A stretch of 64,000 nucleotides of DNA from Owenia fusiformis (GCA_903813345.2 CAIIXF020000012.1:30779001-30843000), one strand, 5' to 3'; shown: positions 37,101-52,100, numbered from the stretch's first letter. The notes: generated by a model from the letters alone, not told the origin. Translations and numbers: made by a program.

Positions 37101-40100
37101 CAACCATGTTTCATAAAAACATAACCTTTGATAATTCAAATACCAGTGGATGGATTTGGCTCAAATTTTATATGGCCGCTATTTATCAAAACATGTTTTG
37201 TACGGTGGAATTTGCTACTCCGTGGAGTTGCTGTTTCTAGTTGATTTTGAATTATTGTGTAGCATTTTGGGATTTTTGAAACTTCATGGGAAGTGCATTG
37301 AACTTTCGAATGAAAATATGGATGTTCTTTTTTACTATTGCTTTTTAAAATCGCAAAAACTTGAATATTTTATGTACTGTATAGTAATAATGTTACAAAT
37401 ATTAACTTGGTCAATTTTGGTCTAAATCAACCAGAGGTTCAGTGTTACTGAGCTCTGGTAGTTGTACTAGCAACCTATCACCATGGTATCTTAGATGCAA
37501 GCTATCACCATGGTATCTTAGATGCCCTCTATTGTTATCGGGTAAGATGCAGAATCAAACTTCAAAATAATCATCATACTGCATATATAAATTTAAAAGA
37601 TAGTCTTCGATATTGATTTTAGAAAAGATTTGTCATTTTAGAAAAGACTTGTCTCTGTTTGGAGAACCAAGTTCATCAGTCACAAGTGACCCCTGCTTCG
37701 GACAATTGTGATATTTTTACATATTGTAGATTTAAATGTCCTCTTTTGAATATCCATAATTTAATTTTGTGATATTTCTTGAATTCTTTAAAAAAAACTA
37801 TTAGTGCAGTACACTGATGAACTTCTTTCTCCAAATCAAAACTTGTATTTTATTGAATCATCTACTGCACTGTTACCCCTGCTTTGGACAATTGTGATAT
37901 TTTTACATATTGTAGATTTAAATCTCCTCTTTTGAATATCCATAATTTAATTCTGTGATATTGTCCTTGACTTTACTATGAACATTTTTGTTATAATCTT
38001 TTTAATTATAAACAGTTTGTGAAACTTTTTACAGGACTATATCCAAGAAAATATTTACAACAAAAATGCAGCCAAGTTGATTGGCTACAGCACTCTACAG
38101 CCAATAATTCCAAGTGTTGGAAATTACGTGTGTCGGTATGTATTGTGTTCGATTACTTTCCACACTACACATGAGCATAAATAAGGGTTATATACTGGGA
38201 AGATTTAGTAAAGGGTTTATCCCATGAGAAATATGTGTATCTTATGAGGGATCTTGAGCAATACATAACTGCAGGCCCGTAGCCTGTAGCCGTAGGGGGG
38301 GGTTGATGGGTTCGAGCCCCCCTGGCCAAAAAAATTCTTTCAAAATCATGCAGTTTTTCATCATTCTGAGCACATTTTAAGTGATTTGGGCCATTTATGA
38401 ACCAAAATTGTCAAAAGTGAACCCTCCTGTAATTTTTCAAAAAGTGAACTTAGCAAATCCTGGCTACAGGCCTGTAACTATCAGTCTCAGTTAAAGGCTA
38501 GTATCCAATAGATGTTTGATATAATCACGGACAAATTACGGAGTCCTCTGCTTAAATGTTTTATTCTAGAGCTGATGAGAAATATCTTTTGAGGGACCTC
38601 AGCACATAAGTAGTCGTTTTAATTGAATTTAGCATAAGTAAACTTGTAATATAAATCACAGTCTAAGCATTTGGTCCAGTGTTTAACCCTTTTCTGCCCA
38701 GAACTGATTTACTTAAAAAATTTAAACCATTTTAACATGTCTTATATGAATTTGACCCCATAAAATATATATGTTCTAAAAGGTAAAAGAAAGTTGCACA
38801 ATAAGAAAAATCAAAGTAAAGTCTTCTGTTGTTAAAGTTGTTCTAAACCTACTTCAAGGTCATTATTGGGTCATGTGATCAAGCCAATACTGGGCAGGAA
38901 AGGGTTAAGTCTTGTATCACGGTTTGAAAAAGTGCTGTATTGGGGGGTGTCTGGGTTGAATTTGTTTTTTTTTCATACTGGGTTTACTCTTGATCTAATG
39001 ATAGTGTTTTTTCAGATATTGCTCAATGAAGTACAAAACTGGTAATTCTTTAATGGCTCATGTTCAGAAGGACCATTCAACAGCTGAAGGCATTGACGAA
39101 TATATTGTCGAACTGAAAGAGGAGCTCAAGATTACCTGCCATATTTGCAACAAGGTCATCGCAAACAAGTGAGTAAATGCATTTTGAGAATGATTACATT
39201 TATAAGATGAAAGGGGTGTTCAGTGTTATCAAAATATTGACAGTTATGGAAAAAGTTGTTTAGGGGTGGTATCAAAATATAAGCAGTTGTGGAAAATTGC
39301 TAAAGGGTAGGACATAAATAAAGGTTTTACTTTTGTCACAGTAATCTGTTGATTTACTGGCAGTTCGCTAAAAAAAGTAAACAATTTTATTTTAAGAGGA
39401 TGGAGTTAAAACCAAAATAAAATTATTTTCTTCCGACAATTATTGGCATTTTAACATCACCCCATATTGTAAAATACAATGAAATATTGTAAAATACAAT
39501 GAAATAAAAGTGGAATCAAACTTGGGGATTTCATTTCAGTGTAGCCAGTATTATCATGGCCTAAACTACATTGTACGAGATACAACATGATTAGAAAGCT
39601 CATCTGTTAAAGAACAAACAACAATGATATTGCGAATTTTAATGTCAATATACGATAAATTGTTGAAGCCTTGTAAAAGATTACATTCATCCATTTACCA
39701 ATTTATCAATATTAGTTGATTGATTAATTTTTAATTACGTTAAAACCTGATTATTACTTAATTTGAGTAAAGTCCCCAATTGACTGATACCCTGTATCTA
39801 AATGACCCCAAAATTAGCTGACATTGGTCTTGAATGAGAAAATGTCAGTATGAAATACTGAGATACTTAAAAAAGCATGAAGTTTAGTGAATGCTATTTT
39901 GATTATGTAGCTGAATTTTGATAGACCTTTTTGATTGGATGAAGCGAGATCAAAGAATTACCTCCAACTCAAAGAAAGTTGATGATGGTCTCTTATAAAG
40001 CAAAATCAATCTATTCGAGAGGGTATTTGATCTCTTGCAATTACCCAAATGCGAGTAGGTAGTTACCAGTTTCACCACCAGGTGGCTGATTCGGGTCAAT

Positions 40101-43100
40101 TAACATGGCAGATATATAAGAAAGTTCCCTTAAACTTGAATATTATCAATTTAAGTGGCTCAATTTTCATATAACCCTTATGTGTCTGATACTTATACAT
40201 GTACTCATGAAAATATGTCCAGGAAAGCAAAATATTATCTGTCCACTAAAAGAAAAGATATTTCATTTTTTGTAATTTTATAGCATGGGGTCTATGGGGA
40301 ATCTCCCCGAGCTAGAAGTCACATTTTCAAAGAAAATTAATTTTTCAAAGTTGATAAACAATTTTTAAAACCACATCTCTAGATGTAATTTTACATGTAG
40401 ATTTCAAATATGATATTACTTTGACTGAATTTTGAATTTTTAATGACGTAAATCAAGATTATTTCTACTCGCATCTGGGTTATTAACGAGCTTTAAATGT
40501 CATGAATAGTGTTATGACTTTTGACATATAAAGGTTAACAGATCTAAACGTCAAATTAGATCAACAAATCAACAATTGCTTGTTCTATATTCAAATCTCT
40601 TTTATTGAGAATATTGAACAGATGTTTAATGGGCACAGAAATTTAGATTTGTTTTTTTTCATATGTTTTTGGTGGCAATATTTTTATAGTTTTTACATTG
40701 TCTGGTTTGGCCTACACATTTATTCAAATGATCCTTTATTGTACTTGAATACATTTTAATTATCATTGTATTATTCAAAAAACAATACTTTAAAGTAAAA
40801 TCGTAATTTACAACATTACAAGAAAAATGGTTATGAAGACAAATGGGCAAAAAGTGAACTTATGTAAGCAAGTCAAATCCTTAAAGCTCATTGGTGCTTG
40901 GGGGCAAATTGTGTAAAATTATAGTCATTTTCCTCTCATTTTCTGAACTAATAAATCACTTTAAGCAGAGGTTACTGTCATCAGGTACAATTCTATTCAG
41001 TTACTCAATATACAGTTATATAGTAATAACTATAAGAAAACAGATTGCATAAATCTATATATTTGAGTATATCACCACGACACAGTTTGAGAAAATAAAT
41101 ACATGTAGAGTGAAAAAGATGCACCAGTGGTCTCGTAATCCTTTATTTTATCAACAAGTCTATATAATGAGATCAAATCACTCAGCTATAAACCTGAGTT
41201 TTAGCAAAAGAGTGAATAAGGCATACCAGCAATTCTCCTTTTGTGTAAAAATCTGGAAAATGAAGTTCATTTTTGTATAAAAACGCTGGAAAATTAAGTT
41301 CATTTTTGTATAAAAATACTGGAAAATGAACTTCATTTTTGTATAAAAATGCTGGAAAATGAACTTTATTTTTGTATAAAAATGCTGGAAAATGAAGTTC
41401 ATTTTTGTGTAAAAATGCTGGAAAATGAAGTTCATTTTTGTATAAAAATGCTGGAAAATGAAGTTCATTTTTGTATAAAAATACTGGAAAATGAAGTTCA
41501 TTTTTGTATAAAATGCTGGAAAATGAACTTTATTTTTGTATAAAAATGCTTGAAAATGAAATTAAAGAGATAAACGTAAATACAAAAATTTAAAACAAAC
41601 CAAAACTAGGTTTAATTTATTGATCCTAGCAAACCAGCATAAAAACATTCTCCGATAGATATTGATCAGTTATCCTAGCAAACTGCAACATGATAACACA
41701 TATTGTTCAATATACCAATGGCTCCCCGAGAAGGATTTTGATATATACTATGATATTTGCTCTTATTGGATTGCTTTATGTATGTTTAACAAACAATACT
41801 GGCAATGCGAATAAATCACAAAAATATAAAAGTGAATGGTCAGCAAGGGCACCCTTGTTTAAGGCCTATTATTTGCAGGGATCGGATTATTTGAAACAAA
41901 CTATTGTTGAAGACAGTAAAGACAGTTTGGGACAGGATAAAAACCAACTTGACTCTGAAGCTGAAACTGGTGGAGCACTTGTGCCTAAACAAAATGTTTT
42001 CTACTTGAAGATTCATAAAACTGGGAGCACAACTCTGCAAAATATATTTCTCAGATACGGAGATGTTCATAACATGACATTCGCAATGCCTTGGAAAAGA
42101 CATAGGGTGTGTTACCCAGAGATATTTGATAAATCATGTTTGATACCAATTCATGAAAAATATCAAACTTCTGTAATGTATTGTTTTCATATGCGATATC
42201 ACAAAAGTGTAAGAGATCTGATGCCAAAAAATACTTTTTACACAACTTCCATTAGAAGTCCTGGAGCACATTTTCTCTCTGCTTTCCACTTCCATAAATT
42301 TGCAAAATGTTACGGGATCGACCATGAGGATATCCCATGGAAGTTTTTTCTTGAGAATGTAACATCTAGCGTTGTGAAAGTCAAACAGTGCAATATGTGG
42401 CAAGTGTCAAGCAAAAGTGAGCAGCTGTTCGAATTTGGCGTTGAGATACCCGATCTAGACAAGGATGTTACCATCAAAAATAAAATACTCCAGATTGAAC
42501 AAGATTTTGATTTTATAATGATTACTGATTATATACACGAAAGTCTGGTTCTTTTAGCCGATCTTTTAAACTGGAATTTAGAGGAAGTTGTTTATTTTAC
42601 GAAAATGCAGAAAAATAACCATGACACTGAAATAAATTCCTATTATTTAAACTTGGTGAAAAAATGGAATAAAGGAGATGCCATTCTATTTGATCATTTC
42701 AACAAAACATTCTGGAAAAAAGTTGAAATATATGGCTGTGCTAGAATGCACAAACAGACCATTAAATTAAGAAATCTTATCAAATTCTGGACTGAAAAAT
42801 GTGACAGGTCCCCGGGTGATCCAACATGTGTCCGGATGCTGCTGACGGAGCCAATTTACATTCATGAGCTCAAGACAAAAATGATCTATCAGGACCGTTT
42901 CATAATTGATGATATTAAAAATGTTTCAACTGGTGCTCCACTATCCTCTAGTCCCTTTTTCCCGTATCACACAAAGTTATTCAAAGAAACCTACCCAAGA
43001 ACTGACCCTTGTAAAGTTATACCAACATCACATAGAATATCGACATGTAAATCAATGGAGTAAAATGTTCCAGAATATAAAAGATGTAAAAACATTTTTT

Positions 43101-46100
43101 TTAGTTTTTGCCTTAAAGAGACTCTATACCATAGGATAGCACAATCAAGTCCCCTCTGGTCCTTTTTGATATTGAGTTTCACCAACATATTCACCGATCT
43201 ACTTACCAATGAAGAAGTCCCAAATCCCCCGCTTTTAGTGTTAATTTTGGGATTGCACTGTTTGATCTAATTATTTCACGGGAATTTATCAAATCTGAAG
43301 TTTAAATAAATCGGTAAAATACCCCTGTTATCTGTTTCAACTTGATGTCTTCTAGTAGAATGTCAGAGAATTCTGTTCAAACCGCCTGATAGTTGTGACA
43401 AAAATGAGCCGGGAAAGGGGCATCTAATTAGGTTTTGGGCATGCTGGGTTTACTCGAGATCTGATGATTGTTGTTTTTCACACATTGCTGCTGTCAATTA
43501 AGTACAAACTGGTAATTCTTTGACATGTTTGATGGCTCATGTTCAGAAGAACCATACAACACAGGCCTGTAGCCAGAATTTTCCAAGGGGGGGTTCGTTT
43601 TTCTAAAAAATTCTAGGGGGGGTTCACTATGGCAAATATGGCCAAAAATCACTCAAAAATTAGTCAGAATGGTGAAAAACTGCATGATTTTGAAAGAAAT
43701 TTTGGCCAGGGGGGGTTCGCCCGAACCCCCCGAACCCCCCCTGGCTACGGGCCTGCAACAGCTGATGGCAACGAGAATTGAACAGATATGTAATGAGCGC
43801 AGAAATTTAGACTTTCATATGTTTTTGGTGGCAATATCTTTATAGTTTTTACATTGTCTGGTTTGGCCTACACATAATAATTTATTCATATGTTCCTTTA
43901 TTGTAGGTACCTGAATAAAGGATTGGTATCGATATGGAGAACTGAATTCAACAATGTTTTTCTCTTAAGCCAATCATTTAAATACAGTATTTTATGTAAT
44001 GTTGACTGATTGACAACAATTTAATGCGAAAATTATTTAGAAATATTTTATATAACTGTTTTTGTTAACATTTTTTGTTTTTTTAGTGCAATTGTTTTTG
44101 CTCCTTTCTACCAATTCTTGAGAATGAAATAAAATGTCTTTCCGAACCTTGTTGGAACAAAGTAGCATATACAACATGTTTTTAGACCTCTCAAAATTAA
44201 AGTTATACAAAGGAATTTTCGGTTGATTTTAAAAAATTCAAAAATTAAAACAAAATCCCCCCAAAATAGATAAAAATCAAGATAAACCTTTTATTTCATT
44301 AACAAGATACTTTTTTAAAATCAACCAAAATTTCCTTTGTAGAATTACAATATTGAGAGACCTAAACATGTTGTGTTTATGTAGTTTTGTTCCAATGAGG
44401 TTCGGAAAGATGTTGCATTTCACTCTGGAAACATGATACAAAGAACAAAACAAGTGTTTGATGTGTTTTCTAAAACAATATAGATGAAAGTATATATACA
44501 TATTTTTCAAATTGTATTGTTATCATTTAAAAGATGACCATTAAGTTGACGATGTGTTAAATTTTTAGATTTTTTTTATAACTGGTTTAAGAGAAACGTG
44601 TGTTCAAAAAGTTCTTCATATCGATACCACTCCTTTCAATAATCATTCAGTGGAGACGCAAACCCAATTCGATGTGCCATTTTGCATGTCAATTGACGTG
44701 AATCACGTCAATGAGTATATTGTGCATTGTAATTTATAATTTGAAACGCTAGGTTAATTAGAAGACCCAGTGTTTAATATATATACGGTTTAAGTAATGT
44801 TTCTCTTATTGTACGTATAGTTTTGGTAAACATCAATGATATATTAAATCCCCAGGATATATTTCATTCGAAAATTGGGGGGAAAATGCCGTTCAATCTT
44901 GTGAATTTTCTGTCAATGTGACGAATCAATGAAATCACCACCGAACTTGGTTTCTTGGAAAGTCTAAATGGATCAATGGAACTCTTTTTATTGCCTTTTC
45001 TTCAAGTATTTTCTCTTATCTGTATGTATGAATTTGCGATCTATGTGGGCGTTTCGCACTTGATCTAATCAGAGGTTACCTCTCATGAATCCTAGAAAAT
45101 GCCATATTGGAATTACTAATACTCTTTCAATTGTCTTGATAAATCTCTTTCTGATGGTTTTTCCGACAAAGTTGGTACTGCCCCGGCTTTGTATAAAAAA
45201 CCTCATACCCACCTACATGGGACATGATACAGTCATTGAAGGGTTCAATTTTAAAGATTTTTAAATCTCAAAATAGCTATAATTATTAACATTTCTACAA
45301 TTCCGGCTTTATTTCATGACTAGACGGATGACAGATCCATAAATAAAAGCATATGGGTGCATTGTAATGTGTAATTACCCGAGAGTGCCCCAGGGGAATA
45401 ACTAACTAACGACCGCGAGCATAGGTCCAACAAGCCAGATAAAGAAATTGAGAGAAAGTGTGCTAAATTCGATGCCCCGAGTGGGAATCGAACCCAGCTG
45501 GGCTGTAGTAGCAACTTGCTATCAAGGGTCCTTACAAATGCATCTATAATTCATCATAAACTAAGATTTAATAAACTAAGATCTTTGAAATTGAACCCTT
45601 CAAAGACTGTATAAAGTGGGTAGGTATACCCATTGTAAAACTTTCGTCAAAATTATCAATAAATCTATAAAATATGGCCTATTATATTTCTATCCCTTTT
45701 TCATCAGAATATGATATGCTTGTGTGATTTAGTATAAACTGATAAGATTCCTTTCCAAACAATATTTACATAATATAAGCGCATATCGAATGTCATTGCT
45801 TGACTAGCATCAGCCATCTGCTTTAAGTTAGTCCAGTGTGGCTTCCAAGTCTCTCGTCGCTCTATTGTCTAGCCCCAGTTCTTTTGAAATGGAATGATAC
45901 CCAGGGAATGCTAAGACTTGGTTTGTTCAACTGACCCCAGATATGTACACCTTGGTACAATCATCAGCTGTTGAAGGAATGTGTTCAATAATGTACAATG
46001 CTCTCTTGTAGTGTTGCATTAAGACATCAGCCATTGAATGAATGTGTTCAATAATGAAGTAGTCTTCTTTATAAATATATCCTTCCTTGCAGTGTTGATT

Positions 46101-49100
46101 GAGGTGTCATTGCTTGATTTATCATACTGCAAATTAACAAAGCTCTCTAAAACAGGGAAGGAATCTGTGAGTTTAGAAGGATCATCTATTAGACTAAGGA
46201 GTACATTCTTCAGTTGTGGAAATGAGTTCAATCTGTCCCATGCTGTAATTCTGCTCCCGCCATAGAACCCAGATGTGGTATCACAACTTGTCAGAGTGTG
46301 GAATAATGGGAGACATAGACTTTTTAAGGGCAATGGAATTCGCCATTTTATTTACAGCTAAGTACCTGAAGTGTCTCTCCTTGCCTTATGTAGCCCATAT
46401 TTGTTCACTCAGAACATGACACGATGACCTTCATCTTTGTATCTGCTTCCTCAAGTATGTAAAGTGACATGTCTTTGGTGGATTGTTTTTGTGGATACCA
46501 CATGACATCTTTAACGAAGGTTGTGATAATTCTTTTCCTTCAGATACAATTATATTGCTCACATTTGCAAGGATTTGGTACAGTTCTCTCTTATTTGACT
46601 CGAAGTACAAAAAATCTTGCCAGTTCCCAGTAATTTTCGGGATAAATGTGTCGCCTTTTATCCATTTCTCTCTTATTCCTTGCACCAGCCTTTAAACTGT
46701 TAATTCCATAACTGTCCCAAACAATATCTAAGACGGATGACATTGTTGAGTTGATCTTGGATCATGTGGATGTATTTGTTGAATATTGACATATTCCTAG
46801 AAGGTCTTTGCTTCATGGATAGAGAGAACATTTACTACGACAGTGCCATCTAAAATTATAACTTGAACATTTGTAGCATATATATGCTGTCATGCCTGTA
46901 GGTTCTCTAATGAAGTCGAGACATCTGCTTTTGAGACTAGCAATGAACAAAAGGCAAAAAAGATTGCAATCATTCTTTTGATTGGATATTTTTGCTTGAA
47001 TGATTCAACTGTGGTCATGCAAGAGCTGGGCTTTCAATAGCAGGGGGCGAGTGTCCGAAATCGCCGTTTGTTTTCGATAATTCGCCGTTTGTTAGAAGTC
47101 AAATATTGTCTAAGTTTTGGGGGAAAATAAAAGCCTTCTATAGACTATCATTTATTTTATTCAGCGATCTTGTTTTGCACTTCCTTGTCTATGATTTGTA
47201 CCTCAGTTTCGAACTGCAATGGAACTCACTATAATCGTAAGGATCACTTGATCTCATTATAGTAGTAAACACCGTCCAATTTTGTACCCGTTTGGGCTAT
47301 GGATTTTAGATCACTATCTGACCACTATCATGTGCATGACAATTCAAATTCGAACCTTTTGTATGATCAGAGTTGGTTATTTTCCACTGGACATGCAGTT
47401 ACATGTATGATTGATACAACTCTGTCCAACTTGTCACAGTACAGTCTACCCTGCGTGCAGAGTCTAGTTAAACTACTGAAGACGAAGAAGCTCTCTCTTA
47501 AGAAGTGAAGTCAAACGAATGCAAAGGGTAAGTACAGTCCTTCCAATGGGTGTAAAATTGTATTAATCAGTTAAAGGCCCCATATAAAGTTTAAACCACT
47601 TTGGCTTATATTTTTGTCTTATCCAATGTTATCAAAGCGTGAAATGTGAAACTTTTTATTAATTTCAAAATTATTTTTGAAGGACTTTTTGTTTAAAATA
47701 TCGTGAATTTATTCAAAACTAACTTTAAGAGGTCACACTTATCCTTTAAAGCGATAATTCACACCGATGCATAGCAATCATCCTCACTTGTTTTTTGCCG
47801 ACAAAATCAAGAAAATTGGTTGAAGGATGAGCGAGCAATGAACAGTGGTTCAGGGAAAGATGCATTTCAAAATTTTAATTCTCATAGAAACCAATGGTAA
47901 ACTAATATTAAAAACATATTCATCCTTTTAACTTGGTTAGACAGTCAAAATTGGTTTATTTTTTAAGTTTAGCATATTTAGAAAAGATTGACATTGAAAA
48001 ATGTTGCCACCTAAGTGATGTCACGATGTGGTCACTTAGGTTGAAAATATTTTCGATATGCTAAATCATTAAATTGGCACATTAGATATAACATTTTATT
48101 TTTAACATAGTGTGTCTGTTATATATTGGTGTTAAAAAGATATAGAGGTTCTTATATGAGTACCTGTGCAAGATCATCCATTCTTGATGAGATTTAATAA
48201 AGAAACATTATCAAAGCGACTGTCGGGTAAATTATGAATGTAGTTTCGCACAGGTATCAACGGAACCAAACAGTGAACCCCGCTTTCCCGAACCCGAGTT
48301 TCCAGGATTCGCCTCGCATGCCTCCGACTCTTTCTCAAGATTTGGGCCCTAATTTTCTAAAAATATATTGTACCCCTACATTATATCATCCTGGTGTCTC
48401 GTTTATAACACCCTTGTAATTACAATGCATGATAAAAAGTGTATGTGTGGATGGCCCGCATTTGACCCCCCCACTTACCAAAAGTTGGGACATGTATACC
48501 TTTATATACTCAACCGGCCAAGTATTAACATTACAAAAGGGAGAAAAAATCCACCAGGTCCATAATTCTACACGTTCACGTACAAGTTTAAAAAAGTGTA
48601 TCTTTTTATGTAGAACTACGCCTTTGTACCAGCGACGCACTTTCACAGATGCGTCTTTACAATGAAACACAATAACGAGAATTGCAACTTTAGGATCTTG
48701 AAAAAAGTTGCAATATCCTTCCTGGTTAGAATAGGTTTCCACGTACAACTAGAAACACTATATAAAATAACTATCTATACACCATCAGTGCAAATATATG
48801 CTTTCTTCCATTCTGATACTCATGGCATCTTTCTGTTTCACCTGAAACACTACCCTGCGTGCAGTCTAGTTAAACTACACGAAGACGAAGCTCTCTTTTA
48901 AGAAGTGAAGTCAAACAAATGCAAAGGGTACTAAAACACAGGGCTGAGAAGAAATGAGATGTCATGGCTTATCATGATGGCTTTCTTCGAGAATACATAA
49001 TGCGGGCCCGGGAATGCGGGGTGCCACATTCATTGCAACACACCTTGCAACAATGTCTTATGAGGGTAATTTCTTATATTGAGAAGTTTATCATCTATTG

Positions 49101-52100
49101 AAATTAAATACATGTAGCTACAAAAAGCGAATTTGTTTGAGCAGTCCTAGCTCGACATATTATAAAGAAAACAATATTTACAACATAGTATTCTTAGTAG
49201 ACTGTTCAATTTGGAATTTCGAACCTTAGCCAAACATCAGCTTTCTAACAAAAATCATCAAAAAAGGATTTTATCAAAGTCTTCCATGCAAATGAAGGTG
49301 CGAATTCACATAAGATCCACAATATGTTATCAAGTGGTTAAATGCGCAAAATGTGTAGATATGTTTTCCTTAATAATGTGTGAGGAGGCCTTTCAGGCAA
49401 TTTTCGAAAACGTAGTGAGAACAAGTTTGGTGTAGAGGGGAGGGGGATATCTCCCACCTCGGTCTCTCTCTAATGCCTTGGCCACATATGCGCCGGGCGC
49501 CGGCCGATGAGTAGTCATCGGCCGATTCCTAAATCAGTTTCGACAAAAATTATGTAATTCGGCAATTTTAGTAACAAAACATGAAGGCACATTATGTAAA
49601 ATTTTGAAGACAATTGGTGCATATTTAACAAAATACCAGCACCAGTCCTGTTACTTTTGGAACACCCTGTATGTCACCATTTCTGGCAATGTCTGGAGGC
49701 GGTAAAAAAATAAAATGAATCTGATATACACATAATCACAAGTGAATCATCTATTAATACATCACTCTCATTTTAATAATGACAATTCTAGATTTTGATT
49801 TATATTAAAAGTGTTCAATTCAACAGGTGCATTTGGATTTGTGAAATGCAACCTGTGTAAGGGTAAGTTTTCTTATAAAAGGTAAATGACATTCTATATA
49901 AGTTGCCCTAGTCATTCCACAGTTCCAGGTGTTATTTTGTGGAGCCCATGTCTTGACACATCACACGTGGAAATGACTTTGACAAACCTTGGACATCTTT
50001 CTTTCAGTCCATGGACTCTAAAATAACAAGAATTTGCATTGTCGGGAGCGTAAAATTGGTTATTTTGAATGCCGCCTCTTGTATTTTTCACCTGCCCCTT
50101 GTACACAAAGTTACTGAAACCACTGAAGAGACATGATTGAACAGGGATAGTTTATCACACTTTATTGGATCTGCAAGTGGAGTAGTCGTCCTATTAATCA
50201 ATCTTTCTTGGTCCTGTGTTTTCCCCATTTATTCACTATTGAATAATGTTTCAACTGCTTTATCTTCCAGGACATCTTTGGTGTGTTAAGGAATGGATTG
50301 CCCCATTCATCTATGTCTTCCATCAGGGCACTGACATCAACTTGTGTTGGAATGTGTAGTCCTTGAAAGAGTGTTCTAGGCTCTACTCAAATTCAGATAC
50401 AATCTGTGCCCTCTCTGGGCCTGCTACCATCAATTATCTAAGTAGAGTTATCTAGGAGGCCTATGGCACCACTATCCTATTATATATTATATATATATAT
50501 ATATATTATATATTAGTAATATTCTGCTCATGGTTGAGAAACTTTTCTTTGTTTTAGCAACTGTGTTTCCCTTCATGAATTCATCAAGCACTGACTGGTA
50601 TGTTTTGTTAAGTTGGTTCATGCCACGGATATGAACTGGTAGCCCTCTTGAGTAGTTGGTGTGATTGAGTGTAAAAAGGCATGACAACAACTCAGAAAGG
50701 GTATCTCTTATGCTTTTCGGCAGAGACGTCTATCTTTGATAAAGGAATTGGCCGTACCAAATGTACTATTATCTATGCCAGCTTGAGAGAGGGAGATTGT
50801 CCATGCAGGGTCCTCTAATAGGTTGCCCAAGATTTGAAATACTCCGACCTCAGTATGGATTCCACCAAGCATCATTATCAGTTTTGTTTTTTCTCCTGTT
50901 TCCACTGACCATGTCCACTGTTACTGCTTGCACAGTGCAAAAAGGAGTTGGTCGGTAGCAAGTACAGGTGTTTGGTCTGGGTTGATATAATTTGTTGACT
51001 TTATACACATCAACATGAGAGGCCTGCTCCTTCAGGAGACAGTGAATATTAGACTATAAACTGACTTCAATATAACTAAAAGAAGAAAATTGAAATACAG
51101 TTCTTTTATACTACAGAGACACTCAGAAAATCAAGATGGGTGACATTCCTCAATATATATACCCACACACCTTATCACCCACTTACATAACCCCTCCCCC
51201 TCTTCACATAATTTCATTTCTACTTAAGTTGAATTTAGACACACTAACATTTTTAGCACAGGTAACAGTTATACAAGAATAAGCAAATGGGTCAGCATGA
51301 ATAAAGTTATAATCATTAACTTATGTTTCAGAGCAGTTCAATGCATATACCTATAGGAGGGGCTGCACAACTAGACTCTTCTTTATTGGATATAATCAAA
51401 TATTTTGAAGGATATATGTTGTATGTTATCACTAAGCATTGATAAAATATAAACTCGTCAAATTTTATTGAAAAGAAGTATAGTGAATAAGAAAATTGTT
51501 TGATATTTTATGTTAATTTTGGTATCATTTTATAAATAGGTGGTGCTATAAAACCAATTTCTTATGTTTATACTTAATAAAGGAAATTATTTGGTAGGAA
51601 TGTTATCATTGAATAATATCTGAGGACATTATTTATCACATTTTATTCAAATAAAGGCAGTAAAAGAATTATCAAAAATATACATATTTGATGACAATTA
51701 TGTTGGCCATCTTAAATTTTCACCATGAAGAAGTGTGATTCGTGCTTGGCAATGCGAATCAAAATTTCTAGAATATTCCATATTAGTCTAAGTGCCGGAA
51801 ATCTAAGAATATATATGATTGTGAACTATCACCATGTTAGAAACCCATTAGTGATTTGATTATAAACCATAAAAACACATTCTCTGGTAGATATTGATCA
51901 CTTATACGAGCAATCTGCAACATGATAAGATATATTGTTCAATATACCAGTCGCTCCGCAAGAAGGATAGTAACATATACTATGGCATTTGCCCTCATTG
52001 GATTACTTTATGTTTGTTTAACAAACAATGCTGGCAATGCGAATAAATCGCAAAAAATTAAAAGTGAATGGTCAGCAAGGGCACCCTTGGTTAAAGCCTA

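Noticed and set aside
41178-41543. Repeated NFIFQHFYTKM and LENEVHFCIKM frames
   Set aside because: Periodic frames of a 32-33-bp non-coding tandem repeat.
45470-45510. tRNA gene suggested by the B-box-like GGTTCGATTCC
   Set aside because: No cloverleaf or acceptor stem pairing; fits a tRNA-derived SINE.
48386-48748. 120-codon minus-strand frame
   Set aside because: No ATG start, no family resemblance, overlaps other frames in intron filler.
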